From: Oerskovia paurometabola
Lineage (GTDB): Bacteria; Actinomycetota; Actinomycetes; Actinomycetales; Cellulomonadaceae
DNA length: 64,000 nt
NCBI RefSeq assembly: GCF_016907365.1
Contig: NZ_JAFBBV010000001.1
Location: 1,550,001-1,614,000 of the forward strand
Direction of reading: 5' to 3'
The notes beneath the pieces were generated by a model. That model made no database searches, was not told where the DNA came from, and saw only the letters and a list, made by a program, of their open reading frames with translations. The translations under genes were made by a program, and so were the position numbers. Shown piece after piece: positions 17,687 through 25,430 of the stretch. The stretch's first letter is position 1. Every line of letters starts with the position of its first letter.

Positions 17687-18322
17687 ATGAGCGAGAACGT
17701 CCTGAGGATCGGCATCGGCGGACCGGTGGGTTCGGGCAAGACCGCGCTCACGGAGGCGCTGGTGCCCAAGTTGTTCGCGGCCGGGCGCCAGCCGGCCGTC
17801 ATCACGAACGACATCTACACGCAGGAGGACGCGCAGCACGTGCGACGCGAGCTCGCGGGCATCCTCGACCCCGAGCGGGTCGTGGGCGTCGAGACGGGCG
17901 CCTGCCCGCACACGGCGGTGCGCGACGACCCGACCATGAACCTCGCGGCGGGCGCGGAGATGCTCGAGAAGTTCCCCGAGGTCGACACGCTGATCTACGA
18001 GTCGGGCGGCGACAACCTGACGCTCACCTTCTCGCCGTCGCTCGCGGACGTGTTCATCTTCGTGCTCGACACCTCGGAGGGCGAGAAGATGCCGCGCAAA
18101 CGAGGTCCGGGCATCACCGAGTCGGACATCCTGGTGATCAACAAGATCGACATCGCGCAGTACGTGCGGACGAACCTGGTGACCATGGAGGCGGACGCGC
18201 GCCGCGTGCGCGACGGCAAGCCCGTCGTGCTCACCAACTCGTTGACGGGCGAGGGGCTCGACGAGCTGTACGAGCAGATCTTCGTGCTCTGGAACGGCCG
18301 TCGAGACGCTCTCGTCGGATGA
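17687..18322 (+). CDS. ureG: Urease accessory GTPase UreG
   Basis: A 211-residue SIMIBI-class GTPase that couples GTP hydrolysis to nickel delivery into urease. The P-loop is GGPVGSGKTALTEAL (residues 8-22); the switch regions show NDIYTQEDA and ESGGDNLT; the invariant nickel motif CPH is in VETGACPHTAVRDD near residue 68; and the guanine-base motif NKID is in VINKIDIA. No His-rich N-terminal extension is present, unlike many UreGs, which fits with the His store lying on the CbiX-like protein instead. Its stop overlaps the ureD start by 4 nt (ATGA). Confidence 0.96.
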   Translation: MSENVLRIGIGGPVGSGKTALTEALVPKLFAAGRQPAVITNDIYTQEDAQHVRRELAGILDPERVVGVETGACPHTAVRDDPTMNLAAGAEMLEKFPEVDTLIYESGGDNLTLTFSPSLADVFIFVLDTSEGEKMPRKRGPGITESDILVINKIDIAQYVRTNLVTMEADARRVRDGKPVVLTNSLTGEGLDELYEQIFVLWNGRRDALVG

Positions 18323-19422
18323 GCGCGGAGCTCGTGACCGACGTGCCCGACGCCGCGCCGCTGCGCGCGGTGCCGGGTGAGCCCGGGGGTGCGACCAGCG
18401 ACGGCAGAGCGTCGAGCGCCGCTTCCACGACCGGGGCGGGTCGTCCGGGAGGCATCTCGTGGCGTGGCAGTGGGTCGGGCTACGGCGGCTACCGCCTGGA
18501 GCCCGCGCACTACGAGCCGGAGCGCGTCCCCCAGGAGGTGCTGCGCCACAGCAGCACGCCCGACACGCTGGCAGCGGGCAGCCCGGGCAAGGTCGGCCTC
18601 CTGGAGCTCGAGTTCGCCAGGAACGATCGCGGCACCGAGCTGGTCCACCACTACCAGAAGTCGCCGCTGCAGATCATGCGTCCGCTGTACTACGACCCGC
18701 TGCGGCCCGACATGCCCTACACGTACCTGATGTCGACGGGGGGCGGCATCCTGCAGGCGGACCGGCTCCGGACCGACCTGCTGTTCGGGCCCGGCAGCTC
18801 GGCCCACGTCACGACGTCGGCGCACAGCAAGGTCTACCGGATGGAGCACGACTACGCGGTGGCCCAGACGAACGTCGTCGTCGCTGAGGACGCCTACGTC
18901 GAGTACCTGCCCGAGCCCGTGATCCCGTTCGCCGACTCGCGGTTCTACCAGCGCACGTGCGTCACGCTGCACGAGTCGGGCACCCTCGTCGCAGGGGAGA
19001 CGGTCTTCGCGGGTCGCCTGGCCCGCGACGAGAGGCACCGGTACGCGGTCTTCGCCTCGGACTTCGAGGTGCGCCGCCCGGACGGGCGGATCGTCGCGCT
19101 CGACCGCGTCCGCCTCGTCCCCGAGGACGGGCGGACCGGGGGGCTCGCGGTGCTGGGCGACCGGGACGTCCTGGCGATGCTCTACGTCCTCACCCCGCTC
19201 GTGCCCCCCACGCAGCTTGCCGACCTGCTGCACTCGGTGCTCGCCGAACGGTTCGAGGAGGACCTCTTCATCGGTGTCAGCGCCCTGCCGGGGGACGCCG
19301 GTGTCTGGGTGCGCATCGTGGGCGACGACACGGGCGCCGTCGCGTGCGCCAACACGGTGGCCTGGCGTGCGGTGCACCAGGTCCTCACGGGGATCGAAGC
19401 ACCGCTGATCCGGAAGAGCTGA
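18319..19422 (+). CDS. ureD: Urease accessory protein UreD (UreH)
   Basis: A 367-residue scaffold protein that binds apo-urease and, with UreF and UreG, forms the nickel-loading complex. The core begins near residue 90 with KVGLLELEFARND and includes PLQIMRPLYYD, MSTGGGILQADRL, TTSAHSKVYRME, EYLPEPVIPFADSRFYQ and VRIVGDD, all family hallmarks. The N-terminal 80-90 residues are low complexity and rich in Gly, Ser and Ala, with GSGSGYGGYR, and are not part of the usual UreD domain. The start at 18319 overlaps the ureG stop (ATGA); a shorter start cannot be excluded. Confidence 0.92.
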   Translation: MSAELVTDVPDAAPLRAVPGEPGGATSDGRASSAASTTGAGRPGGISWRGSGSGYGGYRLEPAHYEPERVPQEVLRHSSTPDTLAAGSPGKVGLLELEFARNDRGTELVHHYQKSPLQIMRPLYYDPLRPDMPYTYLMSTGGGILQADRLRTDLLFGPGSSAHVTTSAHSKVYRMEHDYAVAQTNVVVAEDAYVEYLPEPVIPFADSRFYQRTCVTLHESGTLVAGETVFAGRLARDERHRYAVFASDFEVRRPDGRIVALDRVRLVPEDGRTGGLAVLGDRDVLAMLYVLTPLVPPTQLADLLHSVLAERFEEDLFIGVSALPGDAGVWVRIVGDDTGAVACANTVAWRAVHQVLTGIEAPLIRKS

Positions 19423-19471
19423 GGCTCGACCCCACCCGTCGGACCGATCCAGGAACAGCAAGGGAGATGAC

Positions 19472-20407
19472 ATGACAGCGACGAACGCCTCGGCGGCCGC
19501 GCCCTCGAGTGCCACGGCGGTGACAGGTGCCTCGCTCGCTCACGGCCTGTCCCAGATCTTCTTCCAGAAGAACGTCTGGACCGGTCTGCTGATCCTGGCC
19601 GCCTTCGTGGTCGCGGACTGGCGCATGGCCCTGCTCGTGGTCGTGGGCACCGTCGCGTCGACCGCCGCGGGCTACCTCATGAGGGTCGGTGCGGACAACG
19701 TCGAGATGGGCATGCAGGGATTCTGCGGCGCCCTGGTCGGTGCCGCGGTCTACGCGGCGATGGGCGGCGACCAGGCCTGGTCGTACGTGGTCGCGCTGGT
19801 CGGTGGCCTCCTGTGCGCACCGGTGACGTGGTTCTTCGTGTGGTTGTTCGGCACCGAGCCGCTCAAGCGTTTCGCGCTGCCCGCGACGACGGCCCCGTTC
19901 TGCACGGTCGCCGGGATCATGTACGTCACGACCACGAGCCTGCACGTGTCCTCGGCAGGCACGCACGTGGCCGACGACACCACGACGGCCTTCTTCCGCT
20001 CCCTGCTGACCAACGTGTCGGAGGTCGTCCTGGTCAACAGCGTGTGGGCCGGCGCGCTGATCCTGCTGGGCCTGTTCGTCGCGTCGTGGAAGGTAGGCCT
20101 GGCGGCCGTCATGGGCAGCGTGGTCGGGAGCCTGTGCGCGCTCGCGTTCGGCGAGAACCTCCAGAACACGGCCAACGGCCTCAACGGCTACTCCGGGGTC
20201 CTGACGGCGATCGCGCTCGCGGTCGTGTTCCTGCGCAGCACGACCGCGTCGTGGGTGTACGCGCTCGTCGGCACGATCGCGACCGCCGCCGTGACGATCC
20301 TCATGCACGACCTCACGAGCGGCCCCGTCTACACCTGGCCGTACATCCTCACGACGTGGGTCTTCCTGATCATCGCGACCTTCGTCCCGGCGCTCAAGCG
20401 TCCCTGA
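19472..20407 (+). CDS. Urea transporter (UT family)
   Basis: A 311-residue inner-membrane channel-like urea transporter of the UT/SLC14 type. About ten transmembrane segments are visible in two homologous halves: the first contains MGMQGFCGALVGAAVY (about residues 78-93) and the second NGLNGYSGVLTAIAL (about 235-249), the repeated loops that line the pore in characterised UT proteins. An RBS-like AAGGGAGATG precedes the ATG. It ends the urease operon and supplies the substrate. A perfect 18-bp hairpin follows its stop after 27 nt. A UreI or ABC-type importer is ruled out by the topology. Confidence 0.9.
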   Translation: MTATNASAAAPSSATAVTGASLAHGLSQIFFQKNVWTGLLILAAFVVADWRMALLVVVGTVASTAAGYLMRVGADNVEMGMQGFCGALVGAAVYAAMGGDQAWSYVVALVGGLLCAPVTWFFVWLFGTEPLKRFALPATTAPFCTVAGIMYVTTTSLHVSSAGTHVADDTTTAFFRSLLTNVSEVVLVNSVWAGALILLGLFVASWKVGLAAVMGSVVGSLCALAFGENLQNTANGLNGYSGVLTAIALAVVFLRSTTASWVYALVGTIATAAVTILMHDLTSGPVYTWPYILTTWVFLIIATFVPALKRP

Positions 20408-20434
20408 GCGTCGTTCCTGCCACGGCCCGCACAG

Positions 20435-20476
20435 CCCGACGGCGGCGCTCCCGAGGAGGGGAGCGCCGCCGTCGGG
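20435..20476. terminator. Bidirectional terminator hairpin after the urease operon
   Basis: CCCGACGGCGGCGCTCCC (20435-20452) pairs perfectly with 20459-20476 across a 6-nt GAGGAG loop. It lies between the urea transporter and the convergent crcB gene. It belongs to the shared-stem hairpin family seen elsewhere in the window. Confidence 0.9.
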
Positions 20477-20541
20477 CGTGGTCCGGGGCAGGGCCGACGG
20501 CGGCGCCCGCCCGGGGGAGCCCGGCCCACCCGGGGCCGGGG

Positions 20542-20919
20542 TCAGAGCGAGGCGCCCCAGCGGTAGCCCACGTAGGCCAGCGCGACGCACACCACGAGGA
20601 TGCCGATCGAGTAGGCGAACGCCGTCCCGTAGCGCTTCTGCCGGACGAGCTGGACGGCCTCGTAGCTCGCGGTGCTGAACGTCGTGTAGCCCCCGAGGAA
20701 GCCCGTCCCGATCACGGCGCTGACGTCGGTCGAGGCGATCTTGCTGACGACCAGGCCGGTCAGGACGCCCAGGACGAGCGAGCCCGACATGTTGATGATC
20801 GCGGTGGGCCAGGGGAAGGCCGTCTTGACCTTCGAGCGGATCAGTCCGTCGACCACGAAGCGCGTGCCCGCGCCCAGGCCGCCTGCGATCGCGAGGAGGA
20901 GGAAGATACCGAGGGCCAT
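20542..20919 (-). CDS. crcB: CrcB/Fluc fluoride channel, subunit 2
   Basis: A 125-residue fluoride exporter of the Fluc type with four transmembrane helices. Signature residues are visible: LGAGTRFVVDGLI in helix 1, NMSGSLVLGVLTG in helix 2 (the polar Asn), and TGFLGGYTTFSTASYE, the phenylalanine-box and central sodium-site motif in helix 3. It is translated from ATG 20919, which lies inside the end of the preceding crcB gene (79-nt overlap). Paired crcB genes usually encode a heterodimeric channel, with the two proteins inserted in opposite orientation. Confidence 0.93.
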   Translation of the reverse strand: MALGIFLLLAIAGGLGAGTRFVVDGLIRSKVKTAFPWPTAIINMSGSLVLGVLTGLVVSKIASTDVSAVIGTGFLGGYTTFSTASYEAVQLVRQKRYGTAFAYSIGILVVCVALAYVGYRWGASL

Positions 20920-21365
20920 CGCGGTGCCCCCTCGCTCGTCGGCTGCTTCTGCGCGTTCACCTTGGTCGCCACCACGATGCCCGCGAACGTCGCGACCGCA
21001 CCGACGAGCACGGTCGCCAGGACGTAGACGAGGGCGAGGTCGGCGCGGTCCTTGACGAGCAGGACGGCCGTGTCGGTGGCCAGCGAGCTGTAGGTCGTGA
21101 AGCCGCCGCAGAAGCCGGTACCGAGGAGCAGCTTGAGCCGGGGGCCACGCGGGTCGCCCGGCAGGCGGCGGGCCACGGCCTCGTAGAGGTAGCCCAGCAG
21201 GAACGCCCCGACGATGTTGACGATCGGGATCGCGATCGGCATCTGGTCGATGTCAGGGACCGCGAGCGAGACGCCCTCGCGCCCCGCGGCGCCGAACGCT
21301 CCGCCGATCATGACGAGACCGATGGAGGCCCAGCGCAGGTAGCTGGGCCTGGCCGCGGCGGCCAT
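20841..21365 (-). CDS. crcB: CrcB/Fluc fluoride channel, subunit 1
   Basis: A 174-residue fluoride channel subunit, partner of the next gene. Motifs are IGGAFGAAGREGV in helix 1, IVNIVGAFLLGYLYE in helix 2 and TGFCGGFTTYSSLATD in helix 3. It is about 45 residues longer than usual: its C-terminal Ser- and Arg-rich tail is read through the first 79 nt of the following crcB gene in another frame, so the tail may be functionally neutral. The ATG at 21365 overlaps the stop of the universal stress protein gene by one nucleotide (TGATG), so the three form an operon. No fluoride riboswitch was seen ahead of the operon. Confidence 0.9.
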   Translation of the reverse strand: MAAAARPSYLRWASIGLVMIGGAFGAAGREGVSLAVPDIDQMPIAIPIVNIVGAFLLGYLYEAVARRLPGDPRGPRLKLLLGTGFCGGFTTYSSLATDTAVLLVKDRADLALVYVLATVLVGAVATFAGIVVATKVNAQKQPTSEGAPRWPSVSSSSSRSQAAWARARASWSTD

Positions 21366-21883
21366 CAGCGCGTCACCCAGGGCAGCGGCGACTCGACGCC
21401 GGGGGCCCGTGCAGGGACGACGACCACGGGGCGGTTCTGCCGGTGCGCGAGGTGGACCGCGATCGAGCGGTTGAAGAACTCCTGGACACCGCCGCCGAAC
21501 CCGCGCTCGTGCGTCCCGACCACGATCATCGCGGCGTCGACCGTCTCGGCGAGGTGGCCCAGGGCGTCGGCCGTGTCCCCGACCAGGAGCCGCGTGCTCC
21601 ACCGCACCCCGCTCGGGTCGAGCACCGCCGCGAGCCGGGCCGCGAGCGCGGGGTCGAACTCGTCCTCGCGCTCGTCGTGGTAGTCCGGGTCGATCGGGGC
21701 CGACGTCACCGCCCCGGCAGAGTCCTCCGCGACCGCGAAGCGGCCCGCGTTCACGTGCGCGCAGATCAGCTCGGCGCCGAACTGTGCTGCGAAGCGGGCC
21801 GCGTCGTGGACGACGTGGTCGGGCTGCCCGGGGGACACGCCCAGGACGACGGGTTGCGGGTCGAGCCCTCTGTTCTCTCCCAT
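21365..21883 (-). CDS. Universal stress protein, UspA family
   Basis: A 172-residue single-domain UspA protein. It has the fold order beta-alpha, with VVLGVSPGQPDHVVHDAARFAAQ at the start, and the ATP-binding loop GTHERGFGGGVQEFFNRSIAVHL near residues 122-145 (G-2x-G-9x-G/S pattern, with S at the end), so it should bind ATP. An acidic insertion (about 50-80) is present. It leads the crcB pair, with its stop touching the first crcB start. A TACGCT hexamer lies 6 nt before the ATG, indicating a leaderless message. The link between a stress protein and fluoride channels is contextual only. Confidence 0.88.
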   Translation of the reverse strand: MGENRGLDPQPVVLGVSPGQPDHVVHDAARFAAQFGAELICAHVNAGRFAVAEDSAGAVTSAPIDPDYHDEREDEFDPALAARLAAVLDPSGVRWSTRLLVGDTADALGHLAETVDAAMIVVGTHERGFGGGVQEFFNRSIAVHLAHRQNRPVVVVPARAPGVESPLPWVTR

Positions 21884-21889
21884 ACGTCG

Positions 21890-21895
21890 AGCGTA
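21890..21895 (-). promoter_or_regulatory. -10 box of leaderless promoter
   Basis: TACGCT on the minus strand, 6 nt before the ATG of the universal stress protein gene, which leads the usp-crcB-crcB operon. Confidence 0.5.
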
Positions 21896-21954
21896 GGACG
21901 CAACCAGAGGCTGCGCCCGGCGGTCCGGGTCAGGCCAGGTCCAGGGCAGTCAGG

Positions 21955-22962
21955 TCAGAACGGGGCGACCTTGCGTGCCGGCGGGAAGATCTCGTCCAGG
22001 GCCGCGAGGTCCTCGGTGGTCGGCACCCAGGCCCCGGCCGCGGCGTTCTGGCGGATCTGCTCGGGCCTCGTGGCGCCCGCGATGACGCTCGACACCTGCG
22101 GCTGGGCGAGCAGCCACCCGAACGCGACCTCGACCTCGGTCACCCCGCGCTCGCGCGCGAACGTGTGGAGCGCCGTCAGCGCGTGCCAGGGCGCGGACTC
22201 GAGGAGGTGCGGCTTGGAGTGGACCAGGCGACCGTCGTCGGGGCCCTTCCCGTCCGCGTACTTGCCCGTGAGCAGGCCGTTCGCGAGCGGGAAGAAGGGC
22301 AGCACGCCCAGCCCGTAGGCCTTCGCCGCGGGCAGGACCTCGAGCTCGGCCTCGCGGTCGATCAGGTTGTACTGGTTCTGCGCCGACACGAAGCGGACGG
22401 TGCCGCTCAGACGCGCCTGGTACTCGGCGTCGGCGATCTGCCAGCCCGCACGGTTCGAGTGACCCACGTAGCGGACCTTGCCCGCGCGGACCAGGTCGTC
22501 GAGCGCGGACAGCGTCTCCTCGACCGGGGTGCGCCTGTCCGGGGTGTGGAACTGGTAGAGGTCGATCCAGTCGGTCCCGAGGCGACGCAGCGACGCCTCG
22601 ACCGCCTTGACGACGTAGCGGCGCGAGCCGCGGGCACGGAAGTCCTCGCCGTTCGCGCCGTGCAGGGGCATGCCGAACTTCGTGGCGACCACGACGTCGT
22701 CGCGGCGCGAGCCCAGCGCCTTGCCGAGCAGCTCCTCGCTCAGGCCGGGCCGGGCGCCGTACACGTCCGCGACGTCGAAGAACGTGATGCCGGCGTCGAG
22801 CGCGGCGTCGATCAGCGCGCGGGTCCCGTCGAGGGACTCGGTCGCGGTGCGCGGGCGCCCCAGGTTGTTGCAGCCCAGGCCGATCGCGGACACCGCGAGG
22901 CCGGACGAACCCAGGCGACGGACCTCGGGGCGGACGGGGGCGGAGGGTGAAGAAGTCGTCAT
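21955..22962 (-). CDS. Aldo/keto reductase
   Basis: A 335-residue NADPH-dependent oxidoreductase of the AKR superfamily. The catalytic tetrad is visible: Asp and Tyr in FFDVADVYGARPGLSE (about residues 62-77), Lys in VVVATKFGMP (about 95) and His in DLYQFHTPD (about 145). The NADPH-binding C-terminal block VSSVIAGATRPEQIRQNAAA is intact. The substrate is unknown; close families reduce aldehydes, ketones or sugars. The ATG overlaps the stop of the upstream membrane gene by 4 nt, so the two are translationally coupled, which is the only hint to a shared role. Confidence 0.9.
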   Translation of the reverse strand: MTTSSPSAPVRPEVRRLGSSGLAVSAIGLGCNNLGRPRTATESLDGTRALIDAALDAGITFFDVADVYGARPGLSEELLGKALGSRRDDVVVATKFGMPLHGANGEDFRARGSRRYVVKAVEASLRRLGTDWIDLYQFHTPDRRTPVEETLSALDDLVRAGKVRYVGHSNRAGWQIADAEYQARLSGTVRFVSAQNQYNLIDREAELEVLPAAKAYGLGVLPFFPLANGLLTGKYADGKGPDDGRLVHSKPHLLESAPWHALTALHTFARERGVTEVEVAFGWLLAQPQVSSVIAGATRPEQIRQNAAAGAWVPTTEDLAALDEIFPPARKVAPF

Positions 22963-24284
22963 GCGCCCGACTGTACGTCCCCGCCCGGGGTGGGCTGCGC
23001 CGTCGGGGCGGCGTCTCGCCTGGTGGGCGACGGGTCGTCCGGAGGTGCGGCGGACGGCGTGATCGACGCCGCACGACCCGCGACCCAGCCCACGAACCGT
23101 TCGAGCGGACCGCGTCCGAACGACCACCGCCACACCGTCGCGAACACCAGGCTCGCCACGACGAGCAGCAGCACCTCCCCGTTGCCCGTGCCCGTCATGA
23201 GCGGGTCCTCCCAGGCCCAGATCGCGACGATCTGCAGGCAGTAGACCGTCAGCGCCATGGACCCCACGGCCGCGAGCGGGGCCAGCACCCGCAGGACGGG
23301 GCGCCGAGCGCCCAGCAGCAGGCACAGCCCCAGGACCGCGAGCGCGAACCCGCCCGAGCCCAGCACCTCGAGCGTCGTGTCGGTGTGCGGCCCGGCGAGC
23401 CACAGGTAGTCCGACGTCGGCAGCGGAGCCGTCCACGGCAACGGCTCGAGCTGGTAGAGGCCCGACGCGTCCATGGCCCGCTCCTGGATCAGCGCGGCCC
23501 GACCGGACCCGGCGAGGACCTGGGTCAGCGTCGTGCCCGTGAACAGCGCGGAGAGCAGGTACGCGCCCAGGGCCAGCCCCGCGCCGAGCCCGAGGAGACG
23601 GCGCTGGAGACGCTGCGACGTCAGGTCGAGCCGCCCCACCCCGAGCCCCACGAGCACGTACGCCATCCACACGAGCGCCGGGTAGTGCCCCGTGAGCAGG
23701 AAGTCCGTGAGCGCCCCCGAACCGTCGAAGGGGATCGAGAGCTCGGCCCGCAGCAGGACCTCGGGCAACCAGTGCACCAGGACCGGCCCCACGACCGCGA
23801 TCACGAGCGCCAGCCCGAACAGCCGCCGCGGCGCCCACCGCAGGAACGGCAGCGCGAGCACGAAGTACGCCGCGTAGAAGCCGAGGATCAGGGCCACGGG
23901 CGTGCCGAGCAGGTCCAGCAGACCCGCGAGCGCGAGCAGCAGCACGGCCCGCACCAGGATGCGCGTGCGCGCCTGGAGAGCCGGGACGCCCGTCAGGGGA
24001 GTGCGGCGCCCCGAGACGAGCGCGAGCGAGACCCCCGCGATCGCCGCGAACAGGATCGAGGACCGCCCATGCACGAGGGAGAGCCAGCCGTCCCCCGTCG
24101 AGAAGTCGTCCGACGTCACGCCGACGTGCGCGGCGAACATGCCCAGGATCGCGAGCCCCCGGGCCAGGTCGACGCCGGGCACACGGCCGCCCGCGGGCAG
24201 CAGCAGCGCGGCGTGCCGTCGCCAGAACCCACCCGACGACGTCGCAGGGGCAGGGCGGGCAGGGGCGGCCGGGGCGGTGGTCAC
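22959..24284 (-). CDS. HGSNAT/DUF418-type membrane acyltransferase-like protein
   Basis: A 441-residue polytopic membrane protein with about ten transmembrane helices. It starts with an Ala/Pro-rich cytoplasmic tail, then GGRVPGVDLARGLAILGMFAAHVG (about residues 32-55), the hallmark of the heparan-glucosaminide N-acetyltransferase and DUF418 group, with the Arg-Gly and the active-site His. The tail is Pro/Asp/Thr-rich. The GTG at 24284 is preferred because GACAAT lies 6 nt before it, suggesting a leaderless message. It forms a two-gene operon with the aldo/keto reductase. Likely function is transfer of an acyl group to an envelope sugar or metabolite, but this is inference. Confidence 0.7.
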   Translation of the reverse strand: MTTAPAAPARPAPATSSGGFWRRHAALLLPAGGRVPGVDLARGLAILGMFAAHVGVTSDDFSTGDGWLSLVHGRSSILFAAIAGVSLALVSGRRTPLTGVPALQARTRILVRAVLLLALAGLLDLLGTPVALILGFYAAYFVLALPFLRWAPRRLFGLALVIAVVGPVLVHWLPEVLLRAELSIPFDGSGALTDFLLTGHYPALVWMAYVLVGLGVGRLDLTSQRLQRRLLGLGAGLALGAYLLSALFTGTTLTQVLAGSGRAALIQERAMDASGLYQLEPLPWTAPLPTSDYLWLAGPHTDTTLEVLGSGGFALAVLGLCLLLGARRPVLRVLAPLAAVGSMALTVYCLQIVAIWAWEDPLMTGTGNGEVLLLVVASLVFATVWRWSFGRGPLERFVGWVAGRAASITPSAAPPDDPSPTRRDAAPTAQPTPGGDVQSGA

Positions 24285-24419
24285 GCAGCGATTGTCCCGG
24301 GTGCACGCGCACCCCGGCCGCACGGCGCGCGCGCCGAGACGAACCGCACCCCGACCCTTCCCCGCCCATGATGTGAGAACGGGGCTGTGGGAAGGGTGGA
24401 AGCGTTCTACCGTGCAAGC

Positions 24420-25331
24420 ATGACCCACACCCCCACGCCGGACCAGGACGTCACCGCCGACGCCACGCCCGACGCCCATGCGCCCGACGCCCCCACCGGG
24501 GCCCTGGGCAGCACGCCCAGCATGGAGTCCGAGTCGTACACCCACGGCCACCACGAGTCCGTCCTCCGCTCGCACCGGTGGCGCACCGCGGAGAACTCCG
24601 CAGGCTTCCTCCTGCCGCACCTCCGCAGCGACCACCAGGTCCTCGACGTCGGCTGCGGGCCCGCGACCCTCACGGTCGACCTGGCCCGCCACGTGCCCGG
24701 GGGCACAGTGATCGGGGTCGACGCCTCGGCCGCCGTGCTCGAGAGCGCGCGCGAGCTCGCCGCAGGCTCGGGCCTGAGCAACGTCTCGTTCCAGCAGGCC
24801 AACGCCTACGAGCTGCCCTTCGCCGACGACACGTTCGACGTCGTGTTCGCGCACCAGCTCCTCCAGCACCTGTCCGACCCCCTCGCCGCGCTGCGCGAGA
24901 TGAAGCGCGTCGCCAAGCCCGGCGGCATCGTCGCCGTGCGCGACGCCGACTACGCCGCCATGACCTGGTACCCCGAGTCCGCTGGCCTCGCCGAGTGGAA
25001 CGAGCTCTACCACGAGGTCACGCACGCCTACGGCTACCAGGCCGACGCCGGCCGACGCCTCCTCGCCTGGGTCCAGGAAGCAGGCTTCGACCCCGCCCAG
25101 ATCGTGCCCTCGGCCGGGGTCTGGTGCTACTCGACCCCCGCCGACCGCGCCTGGTGGGGCGGGCTCTGGGCCGAGCGCTGCATCGCGTCCAACTTCGCCG
25201 TCCAGGCCAAGGAGTCGGCGCTCGCGGACGACGTCGCGCTCGAACAGCTCGCGCAGGAGTGGCTGCGCTGGGCCGAGGAGCCCGCCGGATGGTTCGCCGT
25301 CCTCAACGGCGAGGTGCTCGCCCGGGCCTAG
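24420..25331 (+). CDS. SAM-dependent class I methyltransferase
   Basis: A 303-residue methyltransferase. The AdoMet site is clear: motif I VLDVGCGPATLTVDLA (about residues 74-89), the acidic end VIGVDASAAVLE (about 98-109), motif II with ANAYELPFADDTFDVVFAHQLLQHL, and VAKPGGIVAVRD. The N-terminal 35 residues are low complexity, rich in Pro, Thr and Asp. The C-terminal Trp-rich segment (WWGGLWAERC, then WLRWAEEPAGWF) is an accessory region of unknown role. The substrate is not evident; ubiquinone/menaquinone-type or small-molecule methylases are closest in style. It is divergent from the acyltransferase-like gene and ends before a strong terminator. Confidence 0.85.
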   Translation: MTHTPTPDQDVTADATPDAHAPDAPTGALGSTPSMESESYTHGHHESVLRSHRWRTAENSAGFLLPHLRSDHQVLDVGCGPATLTVDLARHVPGGTVIGVDASAAVLESARELAAGSGLSNVSFQQANAYELPFADDTFDVVFAHQLLQHLSDPLAALREMKRVAKPGGIVAVRDADYAAMTWYPESAGLAEWNELYHEVTHAYGYQADAGRRLLAWVQEAGFDPAQIVPSAGVWCYSTPADRAWWGGLWAERCIASNFAVQAKESALADDVALEQLAQEWLRWAEEPAGWFAVLNGEVLARA

Positions 25332-25372
25332 CGCCGCCGTCGGGCTGAAGGTGAGCCCGGCGCTGCTCGAGA

Positions 25373-25410
25373 CGAGGCCGCGGCCCCCTGCCCAGGGGGC
25401 CGCGGCCTCG
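25373..25410 (+). terminator. Terminator hairpin after the methyltransferase gene
   Basis: CGAGGCCGCGGCCCCCTG (25373-25390) pairs perfectly with 25393-25410, with only CC between them. It lies between the methyltransferase and the FAH-family gene. A partial member of the shared-stem family (CGCCGCCGTCGGGCT) lies just upstream. Confidence 0.85.
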
Positions 25411-25418
25411 CGCGTCGG

Positions 25419-25424
25419 TAGGCT
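25419..25424 (+). promoter_or_regulatory. -10 box of leaderless promoter
   Basis: TAGGCT, 6 nt before the GTG of the FAH-family gene. The same hexamer precedes gltX and lpd at nearly the same spacing. Confidence 0.6.
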
Positions 25425-25430
25425 GGTCCC

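Noticed and set aside
13372-20407. A ureE gene in the urease operon
   Set aside because: No UreE-like sequence was found in either strand; the His-rich protein present has a chelatase fold and no UreE metal-chaperone fold.
21884-21954. Fluoride riboswitch ahead of the usp-crcB operon
   Set aside because: The TACGCT box is 6 nt before the start codon, leaving no leader in which a riboswitch could form, and no crcB motif was recognised.
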